From: an uncultured Campylobacter sp.
GTDB lineage: Bacteria; Campylobacterota; Campylobacteria; Campylobacterales; Campylobacteraceae
Length of the DNA: 22,866 nt
Direction of reading: 5' to 3'
Assembly (NCBI GenBank): GCA_937965895.1
Contig: CALCKS010000071.1
Coordinates: 1-22,866, forward strand
Every line of letters starts with the position of its first letter. Position 1 is the stretch's first letter. Both the position numbers and the translations under genes were made by a program. Shown here in pieces: positions 14,400 through 21,932 of this stretch. The notes under the pieces were generated by a model, which saw only the letters and a list, made by a program, of their open reading frames with translations, did not search any database and had not been told where the DNA came from.

Positions 14400-15473
14400 A
14401 TGAAGATTATAGCGCTCGTATGCGCTCTGTTTATTTTCTCCTTCGCAAGCGACGTTAGCGCCACGGCTAGTCTCGACGTAAAAAGCTGCGCCTATAGCGA
14501 GCAAAACAAAACCATAGCCGTCTACTATGCCAAAAATTCGCTAAATATACTTAATCAAAAAGACTTAAAACCCATAAGCAAATTTGACTTTAAAACAGAC
14601 GAGATAACCTCGCTAGCCTTTGATGGCGTAAATTTATACGCAGGATTTGCTGGCGGCGAGATAGCTAAATTTAACGATGATTTTAGCTCTTTTGCCGGCA
14701 TGCTAAATCTTTCAAATTTAAGCCTTGATACGCAGGTAACGCACCTTCACGTCGCAAACGGCAAAATTTACGCGGTCGTCAGCAAAGACGCCTTTGTCGC
14801 ATACGACGTTGCGTCAAAAAAGCTGATGCGCGCGAGTCTTGACGGCGCATACCATATCGCGACCTGTCAAATTTTAAGCGACGCCGCACTGATAACTAGC
14901 TGGGATAGATCGGTTTTTAGCGTAAATTTAAGCACCATGAAGGCAAAAAATATAGGCAGATTAAAATCCGTAGCTCTGAGCGCGGCGGAGATAAAATCAG
15001 GCGTAATTTTCGGACTTGCTAGCGGCGAGATAGCTAGCCTCAAATTTGACGCCGAAGCAAATTTGACGCAAACAAATGGCAAAGACAACTCTAGCTCAAA
15101 TTTAACCGCCGTCAAAAACGCGCAAAACAAAGCGGATCTAAATTTGACTAGCGGCACAACAAACGCAATTTTCATGAACTCTACAAATTTAGAAACAAAA
15201 AACTCGGCGAGCACAGAGACCAAAGCCGCCCCGAACCTAATCGTCCAAATTTACAAAATCTCAAATTCGCGCGTTAAAAGCCTGCTAGTCGTGCAGGATA
15301 AAGTTTATATCGGACTTGGAAACGGCGAAATTTTACGAAGCGACACGGAGTTTAAACAGATAGAAAAAATGGGCAAAAACTCCGACGCCGTGATAAAAAT
15401 TTTTAACGACGAAGATAGCGTCATAGCCGTTAGCATAAACGGCGATATCCAAATTTACAAGAAAAAATCTTAA
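14400..15473 (+). CDS. Exported beta-propeller-like protein opening the nos operon, function unknown
   Basis: This 357-residue protein starts with a signal peptide (MKIIALVCALFIFSFAS). The mature part has repeated four-strand-like units with recurring NxLYAGFAGGEIAKF, GKIYAVVSKDAFVAYD, ALITSWDRSVFSVNL, GVIFGLASGEIASL, DKVYIGLGNGEILRS and VIAVSINGDIQIYK patterns, typical of WD40/quinoprotein-like propellers. Residues about 218-279 form a low-complexity N/T/S/A-rich insertion between two blades, with sequons EANLT (219-223) and DLNLT (246-250). It is the first gene after the FNR-type promoter and ends 15 bases before nosZ, so it is co-expressed with nosZ. It recalls NapL, the propeller-like protein of epsilonproteobacterial nap operons, but I cannot show homology. 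The nos gene order I know from Wolinella starts at nosZ without it. A periplasmic role in NosZ maturation or stability is only an inference. Confidence 0.82.
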   Translation: MKIIALVCALFIFSFASDVSATASLDVKSCAYSEQNKTIAVYYAKNSLNILNQKDLKPISKFDFKTDEITSLAFDGVNLYAGFAGGEIAKFNDDFSSFAGMLNLSNLSLDTQVTHLHVANGKIYAVVSKDAFVAYDVASKKLMRASLDGAYHIATCQILSDAALITSWDRSVFSVNLSTMKAKNIGRLKSVALSAAEIKSGVIFGLASGEIASLKFDAEANLTQTNGKDNSSSNLTAVKNAQNKADLNLTSGTTNAIFMNSTNLETKNSASTETKAAPNLIVQIYKISNSRVKSLLVVQDKVYIGLGNGEILRSDTEFKQIEKMGKNSDAVIKIFNDEDSVIAVSINGDIQIYKKKS

Positions 15474-15488
15474 GAAAGGAGATTTTTA

Positions 15489-18083
15489 ATGAACAAATTT
15501 TTTGGTTCAGGCATCGTTGCGGCGACGTGTATGGCGTTTGCCGTTAGCAGTGCGTGCGCGGCAGATAGCGACTTGCAAGCTATCATGAAAGCGCGCGGGC
15601 TAACGGAAAAAGACGTCCTAGCGGCTGCTAAAACGTATCAGCCAAGCGGCAAGAAGGACGACTATATCGTCTTTTCCTCAGGAGGCCAAAGCGGACAGGT
15701 GATGGTTTACGGCGTACCTTCGATGAGGATTTACAAATTTATCGGCGTCTTTACGCCCGAGCCTTGGCAGGGATACGGCTTTGACGAGGAGTCTAAAGCC
15801 ATCCTAAAAAGCGGCGCGATTAGGGGCAAGGAGCTTTCGTGGGGCGACACTCACCACCCTGCTTTAACCGAGAAAAACGGCGAATACGTCGGCGATTATC
15901 TTTTCATCAACGACAAGGCCAACCCTCGCATCGCGGTTATAAATTTGCACGATTTTGAAACTACACAAATCGTCGTTAATCCAATCGTAAAAAGCGAACA
16001 CGGTGGCAGCTTTATCACTCCAAACAGCGAATACGTCATCGAAGCGGCACAGTACGCGGCTCCGCTAGATAACGGCTACCACTCGATAGACGAGTACGAA
16101 AGCGCATACCGCGGCGCGGTAACGTTTTGGAAATTCGACTATCCAAAAGGCAAGATAGACGAGAAAGCCTCCTTCTCGCTCGAGCTTCCTCCGTATTGGC
16201 AGGATCTAAGCGACGCAGGTAAAGGCGAGAGCTTCGGTTGGGCGTTTTCTAACTCCATAAACTCGGAGATGTACACCGGAGGTATCGAAAAGGGCTTGCC
16301 TCCGTTTGAAGCGGGCGCTAGTAGAAACGATACGGACTATTTGCACGTTTATAACTGGCAAATTTTAGAAAAGCTAGCTCAGGATAAGAAAAACTACATG
16401 GAGATAAACGGTCATAGAGTAGTTACCATAGACGCCGCGGTTAAAGCCGGCGCGTTATTTTTGATCCCTGAGCCAAAGAGTCCGCACGGCGTAGACGTCA
16501 CTCCTGACGGCCGCTATATCGTTATCGGCGGCAAGCTAGATACTCACGCGACGGTTTATGATTTTAAAAAGATCAAAAACCTAATCGATAAAAAAGAGTT
16601 TGCCGGCACCGATCCGTACGGCATCCCTGTGCTTGATATGGCAAAGAGCTTGCAAGGACAAGTCGAACTTGGCCTTGGACCTCTGCACAACTCTTTTGAC
16701 GAAAAAGACGGCATCATCTATACCTCTCTTTACGTCGATAGCCAGATCGTGAAATGGGACTACAAAAATCTAAAAGTTCTAGATAGGATCAACGTCCACT
16801 ACAACATCGGACACCTTGATACTATGGAGGGTAAGTCGTCAAAACCTAAGGGAAAATACGCTATCGCTCTTGATAAACTTTCGATCGATCGCTTTAACCC
16901 GGTCGGCCCTCTTCACCCGCAAAACCACCAGCTAATCGACATAGCCGGCTCAAAAATGGAGCTTTTATACGATATGCCGATACCTCTGGGCGAACCTCAC
17001 GACGTAGTTTCGATCGCGGCTAGCAAGCTAAAACCGGCTACCACCTATGCCATGGGAACAAACTCTCGCACCGGTAAAGAAAGTCCGTTCGCAACTCTTG
17101 CCGGACAAGAAAGAGTCGAGCGCAACGGCAAAAACGTAACCGTCTACGCTACGATGATCAGAAGCCACATCAATCCTGAGCACATCGAAGTAAATAAAGG
17201 CGACAACGTAACTATCCACCTAACAAACCTAGAGCGCGCCCAGGACGAGACGCACGGCTTTACCGTGGATCTTTACAACATCCACGCGTCTTTAGAGCCG
17301 GGTAAAACCGCAACCGTAAATTTCGTAGCGGACGAAGAGGGCGTGTTCCCTTACTACTGCACCGAATTTTGCTCCGCGTTGCACCTTGAGATGATGGGCT
17401 ATTTGCTAGTTAAAGATCCGAATAAAAAATACGAATCGGCAAAAGCAAATAGGCTAAAAACCCTAAGTCCTGAAGCCCTAAAAGCCGAATACGATAAAGT
17501 AATCGCTACTAATAAAGCTACCGACGAAGTTATCCAAAGCGTAGTGGCTTACTTAAAAGAAAAGCATTACGAAAAATATCCTAAGGTAAAAGAGCTAGTT
17601 ACCGACGCGCTGGATCAATACGGCAAAATCCCAGAGGCTAAAGCAAAAGCCGACGAAGCCTATAAAAAAGGTGACGTAAACGGCGCGATACTTTGGGAGT
17701 ACCAAGTATGGCAGTATATGGTTAAAACCGCAGACGTCGGCCTAAGAGCTAAAAACAATCTCGCTAAAGAGATCGCCACGCCTATGAGCCCGGCTGCGGC
17801 TAAAGGCGAGGAAGCCTATCTAAAAGGCGGTTGTAACGGCTGCCACGTCATCGGTCAAGTTAGCTCGGGTCCAGATCTAACGGGCGTTCTTTTGCGTCAC
17901 GAAAACGGCGAGAAATGGGTGTTTGACTTTATCAAAGATCCGTCTAAATTTTACGGCGACGAGTATATCAAGTCTATGATCGATTACTTTAACCTAAGAA
18001 TGCCTAATCAGCACATGAGCGATCAAGAGATCAAAGATATCATCGAATATCTAAAATGGATCGACGAAAACGCTGGAATGTAA
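15489..18083 (+). CDS. nosZ: Nitrous-oxide reductase NosZ, clade II, with C-terminal cytochrome c domain
   Basis: Periplasmic enzyme reducing N2O to N2. The leader (residues 1-24, ending SSACA) is a Sec signal without twin arginines, marking clade II. The propeller domain holds seven histidines matching the CuZ ligands: H122, H123, H171, H333, H400, H476 or H480, and H504. The cupredoxin domain has H589 and the CuA motif C624-x3-C628-x3-H632-x2-M635. A cytochrome c domain follows, with haem site C782-N-G-C-H786 and likely axial methionine in NLRMP near residue 838. This fusion makes the protein 864 residues, against about 640 for clade I enzymes. The start follows AAGGAG. Likely electron donors are NosC1/NosC2, encoded downstream. 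Confidence 0.97.
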   Translation: MNKFFGSGIVAATCMAFAVSSACAADSDLQAIMKARGLTEKDVLAAAKTYQPSGKKDDYIVFSSGGQSGQVMVYGVPSMRIYKFIGVFTPEPWQGYGFDEESKAILKSGAIRGKELSWGDTHHPALTEKNGEYVGDYLFINDKANPRIAVINLHDFETTQIVVNPIVKSEHGGSFITPNSEYVIEAAQYAAPLDNGYHSIDEYESAYRGAVTFWKFDYPKGKIDEKASFSLELPPYWQDLSDAGKGESFGWAFSNSINSEMYTGGIEKGLPPFEAGASRNDTDYLHVYNWQILEKLAQDKKNYMEINGHRVVTIDAAVKAGALFLIPEPKSPHGVDVTPDGRYIVIGGKLDTHATVYDFKKIKNLIDKKEFAGTDPYGIPVLDMAKSLQGQVELGLGPLHNSFDEKDGIIYTSLYVDSQIVKWDYKNLKVLDRINVHYNIGHLDTMEGKSSKPKGKYAIALDKLSIDRFNPVGPLHPQNHQLIDIAGSKMELLYDMPIPLGEPHDVVSIAASKLKPATTYAMGTNSRTGKESPFATLAGQERVERNGKNVTVYATMIRSHINPEHIEVNKGDNVTIHLTNLERAQDETHGFTVDLYNIHASLEPGKTATVNFVADEEGVFPYYCTEFCSALHLEMMGYLLVKDPNKKYESAKANRLKTLSPEALKAEYDKVIATNKATDEVIQSVVAYLKEKHYEKYPKVKELVTDALDQYGKIPEAKAKADEAYKKGDVNGAILWEYQVWQYMVKTADVGLRAKNNLAKEIATPMSPAAAKGEEAYLKGGCNGCHVIGQVSSGPDLTGVLLRHENGEKWVFDFIKDPSKFYGDEYIKSMIDYFNLRMPNQHMSDQEIKDIIEYLKWIDENAGM

Positions 18084-18092
18084 TCCAAATTT

Positions 18093-18116
18093 GATTCGGA
18101 CTTAGCGGTCCGAATC
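18093..18116 (+). repeat. Stem-loop 1 between nosZ and nosB
   Basis: GATTCGGAC (18093-18101) and GTCCGAATC (18108-18116) form a perfect 9-bp stem with a 6-base loop, extendable by one T-A pair. It begins 10 bases after the nosZ stop. No T-run follows, so it is more likely an RNA-protecting 3' hairpin or leaky terminator than a full stop. Confidence 0.8.
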
Positions 18117-18130
18117 AGTACGCTAAATTT

Positions 18131-18158
18131 GAGGCTCGGCGCGCGTAACCCGAGCCTC
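18131..18158 (+). repeat. Stem-loop 2 between nosZ and nosB
   Basis: GAGGCTCGG (18131-18139) and CCGAGCCTC (18150-18158) form a perfect, GC-rich 9-bp stem around a 10-base loop, only 14 bases after stem-loop 1. Again no T-run follows directly. A third, A/T-rich pairing (AAATTTAAAAA against TTTTTTAAATTT, about 18167-18203) lies just before the nosB ribosome-binding site. Confidence 0.8.
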
Positions 18159-18218
18159 CTACGTTAAATTTAAAAAGCGTTTCGCGAAAAATTTTTTAAA
18201 TTTAATAAAGGAGAAACG

Positions 18219-18980
18219 ATGAAGAAGTATCAAATTTACACTATTATCGCGTTAGTCTTGATGACCGTTTGTTTTACGATCCCGGTGCTTGGCTTTTTCG
18301 GAGCCAAGGCTAAAATCGCCGCGGGCGAGCCGCTTGCCGGGTATTCGTATAAAATTTACGACCTTTACACCTCGTTTCAGTACAAAAATCACTTGATGCC
18401 GAACGACGTAAAAGCCAGCCTACAAAAAGCGATCGAGCAAAAAGCCGAGATCGGCACGCCCTCTTTTCCTATCTGGTACGTCGCGCTTGAAGCGCCAAAC
18501 TACCCAAAAGACGCCTTTCCCGACGGTATTCCGGTTTATTTTCACGTTGACGGATACGGCGGCGATGTGCACGAGATGAACACCATAAACCACTACATCG
18601 GCATGTATCCGATGGAGCACGGCGGCAACGTCGAGCGCGCGATTGCGCCTTATTATCTGCTCATTTCCACGCTTTGCATGCTAGCCTTTTTATACTACGA
18701 CGGCAAATTTAACTCCCTGCTTATGGTGCTTCCAACCATCGCTCCGCTGCTTTTTATGGGCGCGTTTGCGGGCTGGCTATACTGGTACGGACACAATATG
18801 CAAGAGTGGGGTGCGTTTAAGATCAAACCGTTTATGCCGACCGTGCTTGGCGACGGCAAGGTCGCACAGTTTACGACGCACTCGTATCCTAGCATAGGAT
18901 TTTGGGTGATGATGGCTATGAGCGCGCTTTGTATCCTAGCCGTATTTTCAAAGAAAAAAGAGCTCAAAGACGCGAAATGA
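18219..18980 (+). CDS. nosB: NosB-type membrane protein of clade II nos operons
   Basis: This 253-residue protein has about four membrane segments (roughly 7-28, 145-160, 166-190 and 227-244). A large loop after the first segment (30-143) contains histidine/methionine-rich stretches: an FHVDGYGGDVHEMNTINHYIGMYPMEH run at 108-134, with H125, M129, M132 and H134. A YWYGHNMQEWG segment follows the third helix. Position between nosZ and nosD and the overall layout fit NosB, found in Wolinella and other clade II nos clusters, whose exact task is not established to my knowledge. It starts behind AAAGGAG and overlaps nosD by four bases. Confidence 0.83.
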   Translation: MKKYQIYTIIALVLMTVCFTIPVLGFFGAKAKIAAGEPLAGYSYKIYDLYTSFQYKNHLMPNDVKASLQKAIEQKAEIGTPSFPIWYVALEAPNYPKDAFPDGIPVYFHVDGYGGDVHEMNTINHYIGMYPMEHGGNVERAIAPYYLLISTLCMLAFLYYDGKFNSLLMVLPTIAPLLFMGAFAGWLYWYGHNMQEWGAFKIKPFMPTVLGDGKVAQFTTHSYPSIGFWVMMAMSALCILAVFSKKKELKDAK

Positions 18981-20212
18981 AATTTAAGCTTTTGCTCTTT
19001 TGCGCGCTAAATTTGACAGCCTTCGCCGGTCCGCTACAAGACGCTATAAACGCCGCCGACCCAGGCGATATCTTGCGCCTAAACGACGGACTTTACGAGG
19101 GAAATATAATCGTAGATAAGCCGCTAACGATAATAGGCAAAGGCGAAAACGCCGTGATACGAGGCGACCGCAAATCAAGCGTGATAAAAGTAACGGCAAA
19201 AAACGTAAAGCTCATAAATTTAAACATCGAAGGTAGCGGCACGAGCCAAATGAACCTAGATGCGGGCATAAGCTGCGCAAAGGGCAATAATATTTTAGTC
19301 GAGAAAAACCGCTTTAAAGACGTGCTTTTTGGTATCGAGCTATCAGAGTGCAACCAAGCCGTGATAAGAGATAACAACATCACCTCAAAAGAGGGCTTTG
19401 ACGTGCCTAGACGCGGAGACGCCGTGCGAGCGTGGTATTCGCACGAAAATTTGATCGAGCGAAACTACGTCTATAATAGCCGCGACATCGTGGCGTGGTT
19501 TTCCAGCAACAACATAATCCGCAAGAACTACGGACAAAACAACCGCTACGCCGTACACACGATGTACTCTGCGGGTAACCTCATCGAGGATAATGAATTT
19601 AGCGGCGGTGCGGTGGGGATGTATTTTATGTTTTCTACGAATTCTCTCGTGCGCCGAAACGTGATAATCAACTCAAACGGAGCGTTTGGCGTGGGTATCG
19701 CGCTAAAAGATACCTCGGGCTTTACCGTGAGCGAAAATACCTTTTTATATAACTCGCGCGGCATCTACTCCGACCGCTCGCCGCTAAATCCGGGCACAGT
19801 AAATTTGATCGAAAACAATCAAATTTTATACAACGTCATCGGGCTGCAAATGCACGCGACGCAGGAAAAAAGCGTGTTTAAGGGTAATGATTTTATCGGA
19901 AACATGGAAACGGCTATCAACGACACCCCCGGCTCAAAGATCGAGCTAAACGAGTGGAGCGGTAATTATTTCGACGAATACGAAGGCCTGGATCTAAACC
20001 GCGACGGCATCGGCGATACGCCATACTCGCACTTTATTTACGCCGACAAGCTTTGGCAGTACTATCCAACTCTACGCTTTTTCTACGGCTCCACCGTGAT
20101 TAGCGGGCTAAATTTCCTAGCTAAACTTGCGCCGTTTTCTGAGCCGCTTAAGCTTTTAGAGGACGACTCTCCTAAAATGCGCCCAAATAACGCTCAAAAG
20201 GCAACGCTATGA
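18977..20212 (+). CDS. nosD: NosD, periplasmic beta-helix maturation protein for the NosZ copper site
   Basis: Works with the NosFY transporter and NosL in building the CuZ site. I use the ATG at 18977 (411 residues), which overlaps the nosB stop as ATGA and gives a signal peptide (MKFKLLLFCALNLTAFA). An upstream in-frame start at 18902 would lie inside nosB and is rejected. The body consists of repeated beta-helix (CASH) turns with N-x-I/F-x-x-N patterns such as NLIERNYVYNS, NNIIRKN, NLIEDNEFSG and NSLVRRNVIINS. The closing region has the NosD hallmark of the form WSGNYFDEYEGLDLNRDGIGDTPY, read in parts around residues 332-357. The last 50 residues are an amphipathic tail. Confidence 0.95.
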   Translation: MKFKLLLFCALNLTAFAGPLQDAINAADPGDILRLNDGLYEGNIIVDKPLTIIGKGENAVIRGDRKSSVIKVTAKNVKLINLNIEGSGTSQMNLDAGISCAKGNNILVEKNRFKDVLFGIELSECNQAVIRDNNITSKEGFDVPRRGDAVRAWYSHENLIERNYVYNSRDIVAWFSSNNIIRKNYGQNNRYAVHTMYSAGNLIEDNEFSGGAVGMYFMFSTNSLVRRNVIINSNGAFGVGIALKDTSGFTVSENTFLYNSRGIYSDRSPLNPGTVNLIENNQILYNVIGLQMHATQEKSVFKGNDFIGNMETAINDTPGSKIELNEWSGNYFDEYEGLDLNRDGIGDTPYSHFIYADKLWQYYPTLRFFYGSTVISGLNFLAKLAPFSEPLKLLEDDSPKMRPNNAQKATL

Positions 20213-20889
20213 ATAGACGAAATTTTATCGCACTAACGGCAGGTGCGGCGGCTGCAGGCTACGGCATCGGATATTTTTTACCCGAAACGCGCGCGGACGA
20301 GCTTTTTTTACGGCCTCCCGGAGCGGTTAAAAATTTCGAATCGCTCTGCATAAAATGCGGCCAGTGCGTGCAAGTCTGCCCGTATCACAGCATCGAGCTA
20401 CTAGATATAACGCAGGGTTACTCAAACGGCACGTCCTATATCGACGCGCACGAGCGGGGCTGCTATCTGTGCGACCTTTTCCCTTGCGTTTTGGCCTGTC
20501 CTAGCGGCGCGCTAGATCACGCTACGACGCAGATTAGCGACGTAAAGATGGGCGTGGGCGTGCTGCGAGGACGCGAAGCCTGTCTAGCGTACAAAGGCGA
20601 AAACGTAAATTTAAGCGGCGTTACGAAAATGCTTGAGCGTAAAATTTACAACGACCGCGAGCAAGCCGTAAAAGACGCCGTCCAAAATAGCGTAGATAAG
20701 CCCTGCGATCTGTGCGTGAGCCTCTGCCCCGTCGGAGACGCCGCCATATCTATGGCTAAAAGCGACGGGCGAAATTTGCCCGAATTTAAACGAGGCTGCG
20801 TCGGATGCGGCGTGTGCGCCGAGGTTTGCCCGGCACAGATCATCGACATAGCGCCAAACCGCGGCTATGATGAAATTTACAAAGGATAA
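20209..20889 (+). CDS. nosG: NosG, NapG-like periplasmic ferredoxin
   Basis: Carries electrons from the quinol-linked membrane protein NosH toward periplasmic carriers. The N-terminus has a twin-arginine motif (N-R-R-N-F-I, residues 2-7), so it should be exported folded by Tat. Four cluster sites are visible: C47/50/53/57; C85/88/93/97 with an unusual C-x2-C-x4-C-x3-C spacing; C166/169/173 possibly completed by C125; and C197/200/203/207. The 226-residue length and cluster order match NapG, but position in the nos operon gives NosG. It overlaps nosD by four bases (ATGA) and precedes nosC1 by two bases. Confidence 0.92.
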   Translation: MNRRNFIALTAGAAAAGYGIGYFLPETRADELFLRPPGAVKNFESLCIKCGQCVQVCPYHSIELLDITQGYSNGTSYIDAHERGCYLCDLFPCVLACPSGALDHATTQISDVKMGVGVLRGREACLAYKGENVNLSGVTKMLERKIYNDREQAVKDAVQNSVDKPCDLCVSLCPVGDAAISMAKSDGRNLPEFKRGCVGCGVCAEVCPAQIIDIAPNRGYDEIYKG

Positions 20890-20891
20890 AA

Positions 20892-21464
20892 ATGAGAAAT
20901 AAAATTTTAGGCTGTCTCGTCGCCCTCGCCGCCGCTATGCTGATAACGGGCTGTGAGAGCAAGGATGATAAAAAACCGACGACGCAAGCGGCAACAAAGC
21001 AAGCGACGCCCGCCGCCGCAGGCATGATAGAGACGCAAAAAGCGGACGCTAACGCAACCGCGCAAAAAGACTACGATCAGTTTATGAGCTATGACATAAA
21101 CGGCAAAAAGAGAGTCAAATTTGGTCTAGATGACGAGGAGAGCGAGACTAGCCGCTCAGTCGGCGCGCTAGCGATGGTGCGAAACCCGCTGCAAAGCATA
21201 AATTTAAAACTCGTAAAAGGGCGCCTTAGCAAGGACTTTATCGTAAAATGCTCCGCCTGCCACGACGACTACGCCAACGGCATCATCGGCCCGTCGCTGC
21301 TAAATAAAACCTCGGATCAAATTTACGACATGATCATCGCGTATAAAAGCAAGCAAAAGGCAAATCCGCTGATGAAAGATCTAGTCCAAAACCTAGACGA
21401 GGCGCAAATCCGCGCCCTAGCAAACGAAATCAGCGAATTTAACGAGCAATTTAGAAAAAAATAG
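20892..21464 (+). CDS. nosC1: NosC1, lipoprotein-type monohaem cytochrome c
   Basis: Periplasmic electron carrier proposed to link the NosG/H module to NosZ. A signal peptide ends in a lipobox (I18-T-G-C21), so it is probably lipid-anchored. A disordered A/T/K-rich linker (22-60) follows and holds a DANAT glycosylation sequon at 52-56. The haem site is C120-S-A-C-H124, and the likely axial ligand is M161 in NPLMKDL. The domain after the haem resembles NosC2 (PLMKxLxxNxxxxxxxxLAxEIS). AAAGGA precedes the ATG. It is longer than NosC2 because of residues 60-115, a segment without recognised function. Confidence 0.88.
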   Translation: MRNKILGCLVALAAAMLITGCESKDDKKPTTQAATKQATPAAAGMIETQKADANATAQKDYDQFMSYDINGKKRVKFGLDDEESETSRSVGALAMVRNPLQSINLKLVKGRLSKDFIVKCSACHDDYANGIIGPSLLNKTSDQIYDMIIAYKSKQKANPLMKDLVQNLDEAQIRALANEISEFNEQFRKK

Positions 21465-21473
21465 GAGGCTAAA

Positions 21474-21929
21474 ATGGGAAAGAAAATAGCGATAATCTTT
21501 GGAGTTTTGGTACTTGCGCTCATGGTTTTTATGCTGACTAGCCAGCCCTCAGCACCCGTAAAGGACGCTAGCAGGCCCGAGCTAAAACCGGCGCAGCAAA
21601 CAAAGCCGAAAGTCGTAAACGAAGAGCTAAATTTGCAAGATAGCGAAGAGATCAAAAAAATCAAGCAGCTACAAAACAGCGTCGCAAATCAGCCTAGCGA
21701 GGGCGTTAGCAAACGATACCTCACATCCTGCGCGCCTTGTCACGGAGCAAACGGCAAGGGCGTAATGGCGCCTAAAATTTCAGGCAAAAGCAAGGACGAA
21801 ATTTTAGCTAGGCTAAAAGACTACAAAGAAAATAAAGTACCAAACAGCCTAATGAAGGGACTTTTAAACAACGTATCAGACGAGGATCTAGGCTTGTTAG
21901 CGGATGAAATTTCAAAATTTAAAGAGTAG
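21474..21929 (+). CDS. nosC2: NosC2, membrane-anchored monohaem cytochrome c
   Basis: Class I-like cytochrome with an uncleaved N-terminal helix (residues 4-22), a charged linker (23-75) and a haem site C86-A-P-C-H90 followed by GANGKG, typical of small c-type cytochromes. The likely axial methionine is M127 in NSLMKGL. The C-terminal half aligns by eye with NosC1, indicating duplication. It has a strong ribosome-binding site (AGGAGG) nine bases after nosC1, and nosH starts three bases after its stop. It differs from NosC1 in anchor type: transmembrane helix instead of lipid. Confidence 0.88.
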   Translation: MGKKIAIIFGVLVLALMVFMLTSQPSAPVKDASRPELKPAQQTKPKVVNEELNLQDSEEIKKIKQLQNSVANQPSEGVSKRYLTSCAPCHGANGKGVMAPKISGKSKDEILARLKDYKENKVPNSLMKGLLNNVSDEDLGLLADEISKFKE

Positions 21930-21932
21930 AAA

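Noticed and set aside
18902..18976. An upstream in-frame start for nosD inside nosB
   Set aside because: It would add 25 charged residues before a clear signal peptide; the ATG at 18977 forms a typical ATGA overlap with nosB.
19357..19371. Sequon DNNIT in NosD
   Set aside because: It fits D-x-N-x-T but lies in a regular turn of the beta-helix rather than a flexible loop, so use by PglB is unlikely.
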